NCBI GenBank assembly: GCA_963693305.1
Contig: OY855905.1
Coordinates: forward strand, 24,727,937-24,791,936
Length of the DNA stretch: 64,000 nucleotides
Source: Meandrina meandrites
Lineage: Eukaryota; Cnidaria; Anthozoa; Scleractinia; Meandrinidae
Direction: 5' to 3'
Both the position numbers and the translations under genes were made by a program. The notes under the pieces were generated by a model, which did not search any database, was not told the DNA's origin, and worked only from the letters and a program-made list of their open reading frames with translations. Positions 22,999-33,897 of the stretch are shown here, piece after piece. Numbering within the stretch: the stretch's first letter is position 1; every line of letters starts with the position of its first letter.

Positions 22999-24320
22999 AA
23001 GTAGTTAAATGTCACTGCTGGGTTTTCCTCTTATCAGCTTTTCTGTCCTTTTTAATTAAATATTCCGCTAGTATTTACTTTTGACTGTGTATAACGTCAT
23101 CTTTCAATTATATCTGTAGAGTGCAGGGAAAACATTCATGGTTGCCATTATCTTCGTATTCATTCCCTTGACAACAAAGTATAATTAACGGTTCTACTGC
23201 GCAGGGATTTTTTGTCGACTAAATTGAAGGATCGATGCCGATTTACACTTTAAAAGTGGTCCGCTTTGTACACTTTATATCGATTGTAAAAGCGATAACT
23301 GAATGGCTTAAGTAGAGTGCTGCTGAATGAACATGAGCTATTTTTGTGTATAACCTCCTACTGAGCGAAAGCGCTGTCGAGGAAATAAAACCACATGAAA
23401 TCCTGCTTTAGCCATGGGCCGGATTTAAACCCAGGGACTCCGGAAAATAATTTTCTTGTCAAAGATTTTCACTTTACTTGATGTGGTAAATTATTTCCTT
23501 TGTAGAGATAACTCCTAGAAGATATTCATTGTGTGACTACTATCATTCAGTGATAATTATTAGACCTTGAGAAACTAAATTCGTTTACCTAATTTGAGAT
23601 ATAAAGCCTGATTCCTTCCTTAGGACCCTTAGCACGTATTGTTTTCCAAAAGTATATTTATATTTCAAAATCTTCATTATTAAATATTAGCTTTTCGTCA
23701 ACTAATAACACCTGCTCCAAAGCCTCCTTCTGCTTGTTGATATCAAAGATTACGTTTTTTTCCTTGATGAAAGTGAGGCACGGACAATGTCTTGTAGTTG
23801 TATTCATTGTATAAGAAGCATTTGAAACCGGACGTGGAAACGGTGTCTTGATTGCTACATCATGGCTTGACGGATTGATATCAGTGTCTCTCGGGATATA
23901 AACGAAAGATTATCCTTCAGAGCAAGTACAGTGTTTATTGCTGTAATGTTTTCCTAACTGCTCTCGAGTGAAGGATACCGAAAAAAGTTTGGCATGGACG
24001 ACAGCTGGACATGTGTTATCGCCACGCTTGTTTGTTCCGACTTCATTGCATGACTGGCGGTCATATCCTGCTTGCTTTAGATTTCGTGAGAACGACTAAG
24101 CGTGCACTACAACCGTACCTGGAATTTACTGTTGAGCCAATTGCCTCGTTGCACTAAAATAGCTCTATGTCAGCCATTGACTTGAGGCATACTTTTAGAG
24201 ACCACGAGAAAAACCTCCTGCTCTTGATAATGTTTAATCGACTTCCCCTCGTCTTCTCTTAAAAGGTCTTCAACAACTTTGTGTGGCTGAAAATTGGGAA
24301 GTGGGCAACAAAGTGCTCAC
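22996..24320. other. Intergenic, no gene seen
   Basis: Single-copy-looking sequence between the 3.25 kb array and the PLE fragment. No convincing open frame, RNA gene or repeat was recognised. Confidence 0.55.
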
Positions 24321-25005
24321 TTAATGTTTTAGCCCCATGAACCCCCGGAGTGCCAAGAGAAACAAAACCTACGGTCCACACAGTGGATGAAACAGAGGGA
24401 GAGTCGGTCTTCTTTCAGACCCATTATGAGCATTCCTGGTAAAGGGAGTTGGGCCTCCACTAACCTAATTCCAGGGGATAGAGACGTGGGGAGATGGGTC
24501 TCCGGAAATCGAGTCCATGGAGGCAAAAGTGTGACGAGAGGAGTACTTTACTCTCGTAGTTTCTATGTAAAATTGTTTTTCTGTAAACTGGCGCTTGAAT
24601 GTAATTTCCCAGACGTTTCGGGACTACTGTCCCTTCATCAGTGGAATAGCCGCTGGAGTAAGCGCATCATTTTATTTAAAATTGGTAACGTGGAGCGCAC
24701 GCCGACCGAGTCCATTTTAATATAGCTGAAGTCAACGTTAATGCCGCGCGGCTGCAGTGTTCGGCATTTGAAAATTAAGCGATCCTCCGCGCTGCGTCGT
24801 TCTTTGAGGTTGGTAAGCCCCGATTGCACAAAAGACACCATCATGTCATCTGTTGTGTGACCACTAGAGGAGAAATGTTTTGCGACGGGCAGGTCAGCTT
24901 TCCTTTTCACAGATCTTAAATGTTCGCAGATCCTGTCCCCAAGCCTCCTTCCTGTTTCACCGATATACGACAGAGTGCATGAACGGCAAGTGATAACGAA
25001 GACTT
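24320..25005 (-). mobile_element. Penelope-like element fragment, 5'-truncated
   Basis: On the minus strand from about 25005 the sequence reads VFVITCRSC, then SYIGETGRRLGDR, then PVAKHF and RGINVDF. These are hallmarks of the GIY-YIG endonuclease domain at the C-terminus of PLE proteins. The frame ends at 24638 with LLQRLFH. Downstream follows about 300 bp of non-coding PLE end, including a hammerhead-like core (24603-24649). The reverse transcriptase part is missing, so the copy is 5'-truncated and inserted directly into the 3' end of the receptor gene at 24.9 kb. The left boundary, near 24320, is approximate. Confidence 0.8.
24603..24649 (-). ncRNA. Hammerhead-ribozyme-like core in PLE
   Basis: The minus strand reads CTGATGA, then a stem-loop GGGAC-AGTA-GTCCC, then GAAA, then CGTC. 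The base before CTGATGA and the bases after CGTC pair (TTCCA with TGGGAA, including one G-U), giving stem I; stem III would be a minimal A-U pair around CG with cleavage after the C. One unpaired A sits between CTGATGA and stem II, which is not canonical. PLEs are known to carry minimal type I hammerheads in their terminal regions. Activity is not proven. Confidence 0.62.
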
Positions 25006-25866
25006 CAGATTTCCACCGAAAAACCCATACAATAATGGATCTAGGCCGGTATTAAAAAAAATCAAAAGTTGAGACGCTCTCCAAACGAAGCCAGGAGAAG
25101 CCATACGAAAATAAATCAGTAGTCGAGTGACCATAAACGGAGACCAACATAACACAAACGCTATGGTTAAAGCGGCGATTGTTTTCTCAGCCCTTCTGTG
25201 CCGCCGATTTGACTTCGTAATAAACGAATTACTAATTGGCACAACGGTCGTGCGGAGAGAGCAAGAAATGCGGCTTTGCGTAAAAATCATGTACAACAAC
25301 GGAATGACAAAGAAAAAAGCCGTATGCAAACTGTAGTATATTTGTGGAACGATGTTTTCTCCAGTTGATGTAACACAAGCAACCTTGCCGTTTTTGTCCG
25401 TTTTTACACGGTAAATGTGCACTAAGGGTGAACAGACGGCCAAGCTCAAACCCCAAATTATAACTAGTTTTATGTATTCTCTGTTTGGCCATCTTCTTAT
25501 TCTGGCATTGAATTCGAAAGGATCCGTAAGGGCCTTTAGTCTTTGATGGCTTACAATCACAAGTGTGATGATCGAGGCTGTGTAGCTTGCCTCAACAAGG
25601 AATCCCTGAAGTTTACAAGTGCTATTGCCACCTACCCATTTCCACCAAAAGCCGACGCTGTTGAAAACTGAAAGAAAAGTAAAGGAGAGATCCGCAGTCG
25701 CTAAATTTGCCAACAACCACATGAATGGAAAATATCTTCGTTTCAAAGTCTTGTAGCAGGTTACCAAGACCCATATATTACCAAAGGTCGAGAAAATAAA
25801 AATAGTGGTATAAAACGTGCTGAACAAGACAACAATGAGTGTCGAAAAGTTGTCACTGGTTGCCAT
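24916..25866 (-). CDS. Class A GPCR with PLE-derived C-terminus
   Basis: A single-exon receptor of 316 residues. It has Asn30 (FGN), NLATADL, the TM3 cysteine, SHQRLKA, CWSPF in TM6 and DPLLYG in TM7. Two extra residues (Glu-Phe) sit in intracellular loop 2, in TDPF-EF-NARIR; this insertion is absent from all paralogs. After GGNLKS the sequence leaves the receptor family. The remaining codons, to the stop at 24916, run through the PLE fragment in a different frame from the PLE protein, so the tail (about 25 residues, Gly- and Ser-containing) is new. The seven helices are complete. The expected tail, like SVLRRVVPRQ in the 29.3 kb paralog, is lost. It may be a functional chimera or an early pseudogene. 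The start is chosen at MATSDNF, three codons inside the longest frame. Confidence 0.85.
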   Translation of the reverse strand: MATSDNFSTLIVVLFSTFYTTIFIFSTFGNIWVLVTCYKTLKRRYFPFMWLLANLATADLSFTFLSVFNSVGFWWKWVGGNSTCKLQGFLVEASYTASIITLVIVSHQRLKALTDPFEFNARIRRWPNREYIKLVIIWGLSLAVCSPLVHIYRVKTDKNGKVACVTSTGENIVPQIYYSLHTAFFFVIPLLYMIFTQSRISCSLRTTVVPISNSFITKSNRRHRRAEKTIAALTIAFVLCWSPFMVTRLLIYFRMASPGFVWRASQLLIFFNTGLDPLLYGFFGGNLKSSLSLAVHALCRISVKQEGGLGTGSANI

Positions 25867-25875
25867 CTTTGACAA

Positions 25876-28800
25876 ATCTTCCGTCGAACCTTTGACACTT
25901 GTTTTGAATCAATTTTCTATTTGTTTTCTGCAGTAGTCGATGAAGATTCCTGTTTTCGTTTGCAGACGTCGAATGCCTCCAGAAATTAAAACTCTAGCAC
26001 AACCCTGGACAGCTCAGTACATTTTAAAAGCCAGATCAGATTGAGTTTTTCTGCTTGATGATGTGGTCGGTCCTTTGTCTTTATGTAAAAACAAATGAAA
26101 AATGTCCCGAAATTAACTGAAGTAAAGTTGGCCGCAAATTCACATGGAGTGAGAAGTATGAAAATTTGTGGAAGATTACTTGTGGTTTCACGGTTTGTTG
26201 TACAGTCTTTCTGTTTCCTTATGCAAATAACATGAACTTTTTATTATTGCTTACTTTATTCTGCCCTTTGTCAGCTTCATTTTGATGTTGACATTTGTCG
26301 GACCCTCTGTCTGTTGCCGCCAGATGGCGCTCTTAATTTCGTTAGTAAAACTTGTTTTCGGCGACAATTCTTGGGAGTGATGCCTGTTAGATTTTCAAAG
26401 AAGGTGATTTATTATTATTTTAAAATGAAAGGACTCTCCTGCTCCCCTGCCGTCTAATGAATAAGCGTTGTTTTAATTATTACTGAAATTAAACCCCACG
26501 GCCGGTCAGAAGTTCAACAACTCAGGAAAACCGACTTTAAAATGGTAGAAGATTCGCTTTGTATATACCTCAACCCTTAACACTACCTATTCTTTTAAAA
26601 CAATACGTTAGTTAGCACCCAACGTCAACATTATTGACTCGGCTCAAAATTAAAAAAGTGTGTTGTAAAATATGCATCAACCTTATTCAGTTTATTTGAA
26701 TGTTGTCAATCTACACTTTGCTGAAATATTTAATATTATTTTTTCTTTATTTTCTTTTGTTTACTTAATTGTTATTAAGGCAAGCGTGTGGGAGTTAACA
26801 GCTGCATGTCACTCAGTTTATGTGCTTGTTTTGAAGTTCGGTGAGACAGCGAAAAAAGGAAAGAGAATTTTAAATGACCATGCATGAATTAATGAGCAGC
26901 TATGAATAACGAGTGCTTCGACTGGCTGCGTAATTAAGTGTTTCAATAACATGCATCATCGCAGACACACCTAGCAAACGTTTAAAATTTTCAAACATAG
27001 CAAAACACGAGTTTATCAGAAACCGTTCGAATCTCCGCATGTCTTTGAAAATGAAATAACAATAGCGGCGACTGCTGGAATGAACAGATATAAATATTGT
27101 TATTGTTATCATTTCTCATTTATATATATTTATATATTATTTCTATATTATATACTAACCTACTGCAATACTATCTGGACACTTTTGTCTAACAGAAAGA
27201 AAGGAGCTAATTTTAGGTTTTGGAAGCCCCGACAATATGTAATTAACCGTTTTTATACTAGAGACGTGTTACCCGTCTGGACCCGGGAGTTTCGGCAAAC
27301 ATTTTGTAATTTGTCCCGTTATCTTACGCGTTACCCGTCTTGGCGAGCTACTTTTCGTTGTACGTCGCTTAAGGACGTTCGCGCTAATTGTTTATGCGCA
27401 TCCTTACTGCGCACGTAATTCCTGTCGCAACGCTACGCCACGTCATGCATCGAGCGCGCGCGCTGAGGAAACTTTCCAACCACATATAGGGTGAGTAACC
27501 GTTGCGATAACTTCGCTTGCAGTTTGCTAGCTTAAATGGTCGGTGACCCCTACTTTTTTCTTAACAGATCACTTTTGTTAACGATTATCTACGTTTTGTG
27601 AGAAAATGAAAAAAATCTATCGATTAAAAGGTTGATTTTTTTTGCCCCACGCACGTTCGAATTCCGCTTTTTGATCTTTCCGTTTTGCCGTACGACGGGT
27701 TCAAATGCCTCTTCCAGGGCTAAGTTTTGCATAAAAGATGGCGACACTTAAAATTATTTACGCAACAGACGCACTTCTTCAAAATATCACCAAGATCGTT
27801 TGCCTCCGTTTTCTCGTTATCGATAATTTAAACTACAAACCTTGAAAGCCGTGCGAAATTACGTGCGCCAATTTTTCAAAATTAGGGTAGTTTTCTACAG
27901 ACTTTATCTCTGAAACGAAGTCGGTGACCCCCACTTTTTTTTGCATTTCTGACACAAGTAACTCATTATCCGTCCTCAGTAAAAAGTTGCTCGTCTAGAC
28001 GGGTAACGCGTCTTGTGCCCGTATTTATGCTTGAGACGCATAACCGGGAACACCTGCTTTGAAAAAAATGATATTGCGCGCGCGTAACTGGTGCCAGTGT
28101 CAAACAGCGCGTTAGAATTTAAAATCCCTAAAACTTGGAGGAAAGAAGTTGGAAGTCCGATTTTTTTTAAGAATCAACGCTAACATAGCCTTCTTTATAA
28201 TCCAACTTACCGTTTACATCTACACATTGAACGCTTGTGAAAAAAGGCCTGGAAATACGGGTGTTTTAATTCCCAAACTTTTAACGAATTTCATAAAAAC
28301 CGTACGAAGCATGTGGATGTTCTTTATCTATTGGCACTGATTTTGATTTTCAGACCAATATGCCCTTTCAGTTTAAGGTTTTTTTTTCTATTCTGTTCAC
28401 GTGACTTGTCAAATATGACAGTGATTTTAATTGAAACTCTTGAAGGGATCTTCGATGGAACAAAGTTGTGCAAAAACCATTATCCGTTGGAGGTCTGGTT
28501 TCCAAAATATGACTGTTAGAAACCTTTCTTAGCAACAAACTGGTAGTTAAGAAGGACCCCCTTAACTCAAACCTTAATATACCAAAATGATGACGAACCA
28601 ATAAAAGATCTTAAACGAAAATTGAGCATAACTTAAACTATTAGGGAGGTCTCAACCAAGGACAGCCAGTACCAAAACACGACTTCTTTTGAAGCTACTA
28701 TTAAGAGGTAAAGAACCTAGAAGAAACGGGTGACGAAACTGTTCAGTTCTGTTCAGTCTGAATTTTGCAATACGGTCGCTTAACAAGACTGCTCGAAAAC

Positions 28801-29339
28801 TAGTTTTGCCGATTTGCCTAAGCAGTATGCAAAAAAAAATGTTCAGTTATTTAAGTTAATATGCTTGGACGAATGCTATGCTATGAAAAGTTCCCAAAAC
28901 GTCAGTTTCTTTTCTCAGCTGATTCTTCATAACACCCAATTAACGTTTCGAAACAAATTGCGATTTGCATTTTTTATAGTTTTTATTTTAAGACGTTCAA
29001 AATTGCCACCATTTTGGTCTACCACTCGCACCAGTCTTCCTCGGTTTGAAGTGAGTCGTGACGTAGGTTCAGGAACACATGATTTGAATCGTGTCTTATC
29101 TGACTTTTGCTTCAGAGTCTACATTCAAAATGCCAGAAAGGTGCGTTACCGCTCTTTGTAACAACGTTAATGATCCAGAACACAACATCAGTCTCTGTGC
29201 AAATTTCTGTTCAACACTGTAAGGACAGGGAAGATGAAATATCTCCCAGTTCAATTGTAGCTCAATGCCATCTTTATAGACCTCCTTGACTAAATAGTTT
29301 CCCTCGCATCCCAGACTTAGTTATGCAATATAACGTACA
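25876..29339. other. Intergenic spacer, duplicated at 30252-33897
   Basis: Upstream region of the 24.9 kb receptor and downstream region of the 29.3 kb receptor. By eye 25880-27185 aligns with 30240-31990, and 28135-29339 aligns with 32010-33897. The main differences are three insertions: about 950 bp at 27187-28134 in this copy, and a PLE fragment (31136-31520) and a MITE (32258-32920) in the other. No gene was seen. Confidence 0.7.
27187..28134. mobile_element. Copy-specific insertion, probable non-autonomous element
   Basis: The homologous spacer near 31990-32005 passes straight from GGACACTTT to TGGAGGAAA, but here about 950 bp lies between the two. The insert is richer in CG than its surroundings. 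It holds an internal inverted pair: GACGTGTTACCCGTCT at 27263-27278 and its near-complement ending at 28012. It also has direct repeats of CGGTGACCCC (near 27540 and 27920). No transposase frame was seen. The class is undetermined, and the exact ends are uncertain by a few bases. Confidence 0.6.
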
Positions 29340-30230
29340 CTACTGCCGTGGAACAACTCTACGCAATACAGATTTGAGATTTCCACCGTAATAGCCGTAC
29401 AATAGGGGATCTAATCCGGCGTTGAGAAATATTAAGAGTTGAGACACTCTCCAAAAAAGGCCAAGGGAAGCCAAGTGAAAGTAAATCAGTGTTCGAGTAA
29501 TCATAAAAGGAGACCAACAGAACACAAACGCTATTGTTAAAGCTGCTAGTGTCTTGGCAGTCCTCCTGTGCCGTTGATTTGATTTCGTAAATAACGAATT
29601 ACTATTCGGCGTAACTCTTGTGCGAAGAGTGGAAAAGATGCGTATTTGCGTAAAAATCACGTATAGCAACGGAATGACAAAGAAACATGTCGTATGTAAG
29701 CTGTAGTATATTTGCGGAATGATGTTCCCCCGTGTTGTAGTTAAACAAACAACGTCACCGTCTTCTTCCGTTTCCACACGGTAAATGTACACTAAAGGCG
29801 AACAGACGGCTAAGCTCAAAACCCAAGTTATAACTAATTTTATGTATTCTCTGTTTGGCCAGCTTCTTATTCTAGCATTGAAGGGATCAGTAACAGCCTT
29901 TAGTCTTTGATATGTTATCAGCCCAAGTGTGATGATCGAGGTTGTGTAGCTTGCCTCAACAAGAAATCCCTGAAGTTTACAATTGCTATTGCCGCCTACC
30001 CATTTCCACCAAAAGTCGACGCTGTTGAAAACTGAAAGAAAAGTAAAGGAGAGATCCGCAGTCGCTAAATTTGCCAACAACCACATGAATGGAAAATATC
30101 TTCGTTTCAAAGTCTTGTAGCAGGTTACCAAGACCCATATATTACCAAAGGTCGAGAAAATAAAAATAGTGGTATAAAACGTGCTGAACAAGACAACAAT
30201 GAGTGTCGAAAAGTTGTCACTGGTTGCCAT
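29340..30230 (-). CDS. Class A GPCR, orphan, mosaic of its neighbours
   Basis: Intact single-exon receptor of 296 residues. It has Asn30 (FGN), NLATADL with Asp59, Cys84, TYQRLKA (107-113) in place of DRY, CWSPF in TM6 and DPLLYG in TM7, then GGNLKSVLRRVVPRQ as a very short tail. Up to about residue 97 it is almost identical to the 24.9 kb gene, including the unusual FWWKWVGGNS loop 1. From residue 103 it is almost identical to the 33.9 kb gene. The start is MATSDNF; the seven codons above it (from 30251) are open but not conserved. It is possibly regulated like the 24.9 kb gene, because the upstream sequence was copied with it. Confidence 0.92.
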   Translation of the reverse strand: MATSDNFSTLIVVLFSTFYTTIFIFSTFGNIWVLVTCYKTLKRRYFPFMWLLANLATADLSFTFLSVFNSVDFWWKWVGGNSNCKLQGFLVEASYTTSIITLGLITYQRLKAVTDPFNARIRSWPNREYIKLVITWVLSLAVCSPLVYIYRVETEEDGDVVCLTTTRGNIIPQIYYSLHTTCFFVIPLLYVIFTQIRIFSTLRTRVTPNSNSLFTKSNQRHRRTAKTLAALTIAFVFCWSPFMITRTLIYFHLASLGLFWRVSQLLIFLNAGLDPLLYGYYGGNLKSVLRRVVPRQ

Positions 30231-31135
30231 CTTTGTCAAATCTTCTGTCAAGCCTTTGATACTTGGTTTGTTTGTGTAGTCGATGAAGATTCTTGTTTTC
30301 GTTTGTAGACGTAGAATGCCTCCAATATTTTAAACTCTAGCACAACTCTGGACAGCTCAATACATTTTAAAAACCAGATGAGATTGATTTTTTTCTGCTT
30401 GATGATGTGGTTGTGTCCTTTGTCTTTATGTAAAAGCACATGAAAATTGTCCCGAAATTGTTAAGTTGGCCGCAAATTCACACGGCGTGAGAGGAATGAA
30501 CAGTTGTCGAGAATTATTTACGATTTTATGGTTTATTGAACAGTCTTTCTGTTTCCTTATATAAATAACATTAACTTTTCATTATTGCATACTATATTCT
30601 ATGCTTTGTGAGCTTCATTTCGATGTTGACATCTGTTTGTCTATTATAACTTGATAACGGGCCCACTGTCTGTTGCCGCCAGATGGCTCTCTTAATTTCC
30701 TTAGTAAAAGCCATTTTCGGGGACAATTCTTTGGGAGTGATGTCTGTTAGATTTTCAAACCAGCCACATGATTATTTTAAAATAAAAAGACTTTCTTGCC
30801 CCTGCCGTCAAATGAATTAGCATTGTTTTAATTACTATATAATATTACTGAAATTAAACCACACGGATCGAGTTACAAGAGAAATTTGACATTCATGGAC
30901 TTGAGTTCAACAACTCAGGAAAACCGACTTTAAAAAGGTTGAAGATCTGCTTTGTATATACCTCAACCCTTAAAACTGTCTATTCTTTTAAAACAATACG
31001 TTGGTTAGCACCCAATGTCAACATTATTGACTCGGTTCAAAACTAAAAAAGTTTGTCGTAAAATATGCACGAACCTTATTCAGTTTACATAAACGTTGAA
31101 TGTTGTCCTTCAGTAGCATTTTAGAATAAAAATTA

Positions 31136-31520
31136 TAAAAGTTCAATTGAGGCCTTACACTACTGTAAAATGGTAAAATCCTAAAATCCTAAAATCCGAG
31201 CTTTCGCCGATCTACGGCATCATCAGGGATAAGAAAAATATTCCGCATGAGGCTTATATATAGATGTAAAGTAAAAACGTGTGAAATGCGAGAGAATGTT
31301 GGAGTGAATGCATGAGCTAGATAATAACAAGATATAAATATGAATAAAAATGAATAAAAATGAATGCTATGAACTAATGAGTGAGTGTCAAAGTACGGAG
31401 AGTCTCTAGATGTATTAAAATAATTATTAAAATAAAAGGTCCGCGAATTCGCTGCATTCTTCTCGGGAGTTGAGGGCAGGTTTGTATTTTCGAATGTAGA
31501 ACGCTTCGAATGTAGAACGC
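31136..31520 (-). mobile_element. Penelope-like element 3' fragment
   Basis: On the minus strand, 31510-31427 encodes EAFYIRKYKPALNSREEC followed by a short stretch ending in DLLF and a stop codon, the typical C-terminal end of PLE proteins. Non-coding sequence down to about 31140 follows, with a hammerhead-like core at 31191-31233 and a threefold TAAAATCC repeat beside it. The homologous spacer near 26690-26700 lacks this block, so it is an insertion. The host word CAGTTTA occurs on both sides, consistent with a target duplication, but the edge is diverged. This PLE family differs from the fragment at 24.3-25.0 kb. Confidence 0.72.
31191..31233 (-). ncRNA. Hammerhead-ribozyme-like core in PLE
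   Basis: The minus strand reads ATCC, CTGATGA, T, GCCG-TAGAT-CGGC, GAAA, GCTC, GGAT. Stem II is four perfect pairs. Stem I is ATCC with GGAT, and the cleavage site would follow GCTC. The architecture and spacing are the same as in the other PLE fragment, including the single unpaired base before stem II, although the sequences are unrelated elsewhere. That agreement supports a real motif. Confidence 0.62.
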
Positions 31521-32257
31521 AGTTTATTTGAATGTTGTCAATCTACACTGTGCAGAAATATTATTATTTTTTCTTCATTTTCTTTTGCGGTTTACTTAAT
31601 TCTTATTAAGGCAAGCGCGTGGGAGTTAACAACTGCATGTAACTCTATGTGCGTGTTTTTAAGTCTGGTGAGACAGCGAAAAAAGCAAAGGGAATTTTAA
31701 ATGAATTAATGAGCAGCTATGAATAACGAGTGCTTCGATTGGCTGCGTAAGTGTTTCAATAACATGCATCATCGTAGACACACCTAGCAATCGTTTTAAA
31801 TTTTCCAACCGTGACGGCAAAACACGAGTTTATCAGAAACTGTTCAAATCTCCGCTTGTCTTTGTAAATGAAATAACAATAGCGGCGACCGCTGGACATG
31901 CTGGACTGAAGAGATATAAATACTGTTCGGAGCCACCAGACATGACTATCATTTCTATGTTATATACTAACCTACTGCAATGCTATCTGGACACTTTCTG
32001 GAGGAAAAAAGGTGGATTTCCGATTTTTTATGAATCAGCGACCATATAGCCTTCTTTATAATCCCACTTATAGAATTACCGTTTACATCTTTACACCTAA
32101 ACATGGAACACTTCTGAAAAAAAAAGTCTGGAAATGCGGGTGTTTATTCCGTAAAAACTTTTAATGCAAATGTCGTAAAAGCATACGAAGCATGTGGACG
32201 TTCTTTATCTATTGGCACTGATTTTAATTTTCAGATCTATATGCCCTTTCAGTTTTA

Positions 32258-32920
32258 GGGCCTGTTTTCAAGCAGGTAGGGTAACCCTAGTAAGAGGGTT
32301 AGAAGATAGCCCGGGTTTACAAGCAGAAATTTGCAGGCAGGGTAATCCTACCACCCGGGTCGGTCAACTTACACCGGTTATGCTTCAGTCAACCTTGTAA
32401 ATAAGGCATGTAACGGCTAATATTCCTGGTGCCAAAACCGATTCGCTTTAGGTACGCAGTTTATCAGATTCAGTAAAATCATATTCCAATTTCCAAGCTC
32501 ATTTTAAAACATCCCAAGCCCTATTTTTTTATAGTTGGAACGCGTTTGACGGAGAAACAATAAATAATTATGTTATGGAATGACCTCACATATGCAGCGA
32601 CAAACATTTTACCAAAAACTTTGTTGTAAGAAGCTGTTATTCGAAAATAATTCCGTTTCAGTGCAAAAATACGACAAATTGTGAATGAACACGATGTTTC
32701 TTGGTCACAATTCCCTGTTTTTGTCGGTATTTTTGGCTTCTTGGAGCCAAAATAAAGTTGTCACCGGTAGAGCGCTAGGGTTACCCTAGTGCTAGGGTAA
32801 CTCTAGCTGCCTTCTAAACACGTCGATGAAAAAAGAGAAGAAATGTGGGAGCGCTAGGGTAACCCTCCTGCTATAGTAACCCTAGCACTAGGGTTACCCT
32901 ACCTGCTTGTAAACAGGGCC
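32258..32920. mobile_element. MITE with 33 bp inverted ends
   Basis: A 663 bp element with ends GGGCCTGTTTTCAAGCAGG at the left and the complement of GGCCCTGTTTACAAGCAGG at the right; 31 of 33 terminal bases match. TTTA flanks both sides (32254-32257 and 32921-32924). The paralogous site near 28372 has one TTTA and no element, which proves insertion. Subterminal GGGTAACCCTAG motifs occur in both orientations near both ends. The GGSCCTGTTT terminus and T/A-rich target resemble PIF/Harbinger-type MITEs, but the class is an inference. There is no transposase. Confidence 0.85.
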
Positions 32921-33897
32921 TTTAGGGTTTTTTTTTTCTATTCTCACGTGACTTGTCAAATATGACCGTGATTTGAAACGCTTAAAGGACTTTTCAGTGA
33001 AACAAAGCTGTGCAGCAACTATATGCGTAGTAGGTCTGGTTTCCAAAATATGACGGTTAAAACCTTTTCATAGCAAAACATTGGTAGTTAAGAAGGACCC
33101 CCCTTAACTCAAACCTAAACATACCAAAATGATGATGAACCAATGAAAGATCTTAAACGAAAATTAAGCATAGCTTAAACTATTGCGGAGGTCTCAACCA
33201 AGGCCAGCCAGTACCACGACATGCCTTCTTTTGAAGCTACTATTAAGAGGTAAAGAACCTAGAAGAAACGGGTGACGAAACTGTTCAGTTCTGTTCAGTC
33301 TGAATTTTGCAATACGGGTCGCTTAACAAGACTGCTCGAAAACTAGTTTAGCCGATTTGCCTAAACAGTATGCAAAAGAAATATGTAAAGTTATTTAAGT
33401 TAATATGCTTAGACGAATACTATGCTATGAAAAGTTCCTTTAAAAGAGCGAAGGTGCTGAAAATGAATGACTTATTTATAAGTAAACCTTTAAAAGCATA
33501 TGTTAAAAGTAAAAAGATACTTTAGAGATAATTGAACTGGCTCGTTCGATCTTTTCCTTAAGGTTAATGAATTTAGCCGAATGCAGAAAAAAGGTAGAGT
33601 TAACCATGCACGCTACAATTGTTGCACGGATACTTTTAGTCATGTGCAACACTTAATAGATTTAGACAGTGCTGTTATTCTAGATTTCTCGTTTCTGCTG
33701 GCATGGTTGTTGTTGTTGATTTTTCTTTTTTTGCAGTCTGGTTATCAAATCTTGCAAACCAACACTATGAGGACAGGGAAGATGTAATCTCTTCCAGTTA
33801 ATGTGTGTTCAATTGTAGTTCAATCTCATCTTCATAAACCTCCTTGACTAAATAGTTTCCCTCGCATTCCAGAGTTGGTTATGCAATATAACGTACA

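Larger units (their letters stand above)
30252..33897. other. Intergenic spacer, duplicated at 25876-29339
   Basis: A homologous copy of the preceding spacer, carrying a PLE fragment and a 663 bp inverted-repeat element. The rest is AT-rich, with no gene seen. The short open frame at 33581-33787 lies in sequence shared only in part with the other spacer and is not convincing. Confidence 0.65.

Noticed and set aside
24329..24725. Open frames in the PLE end region as separate genes
   Set aside because: They lie in non-coding PLE sequence on either strand and show no domain.
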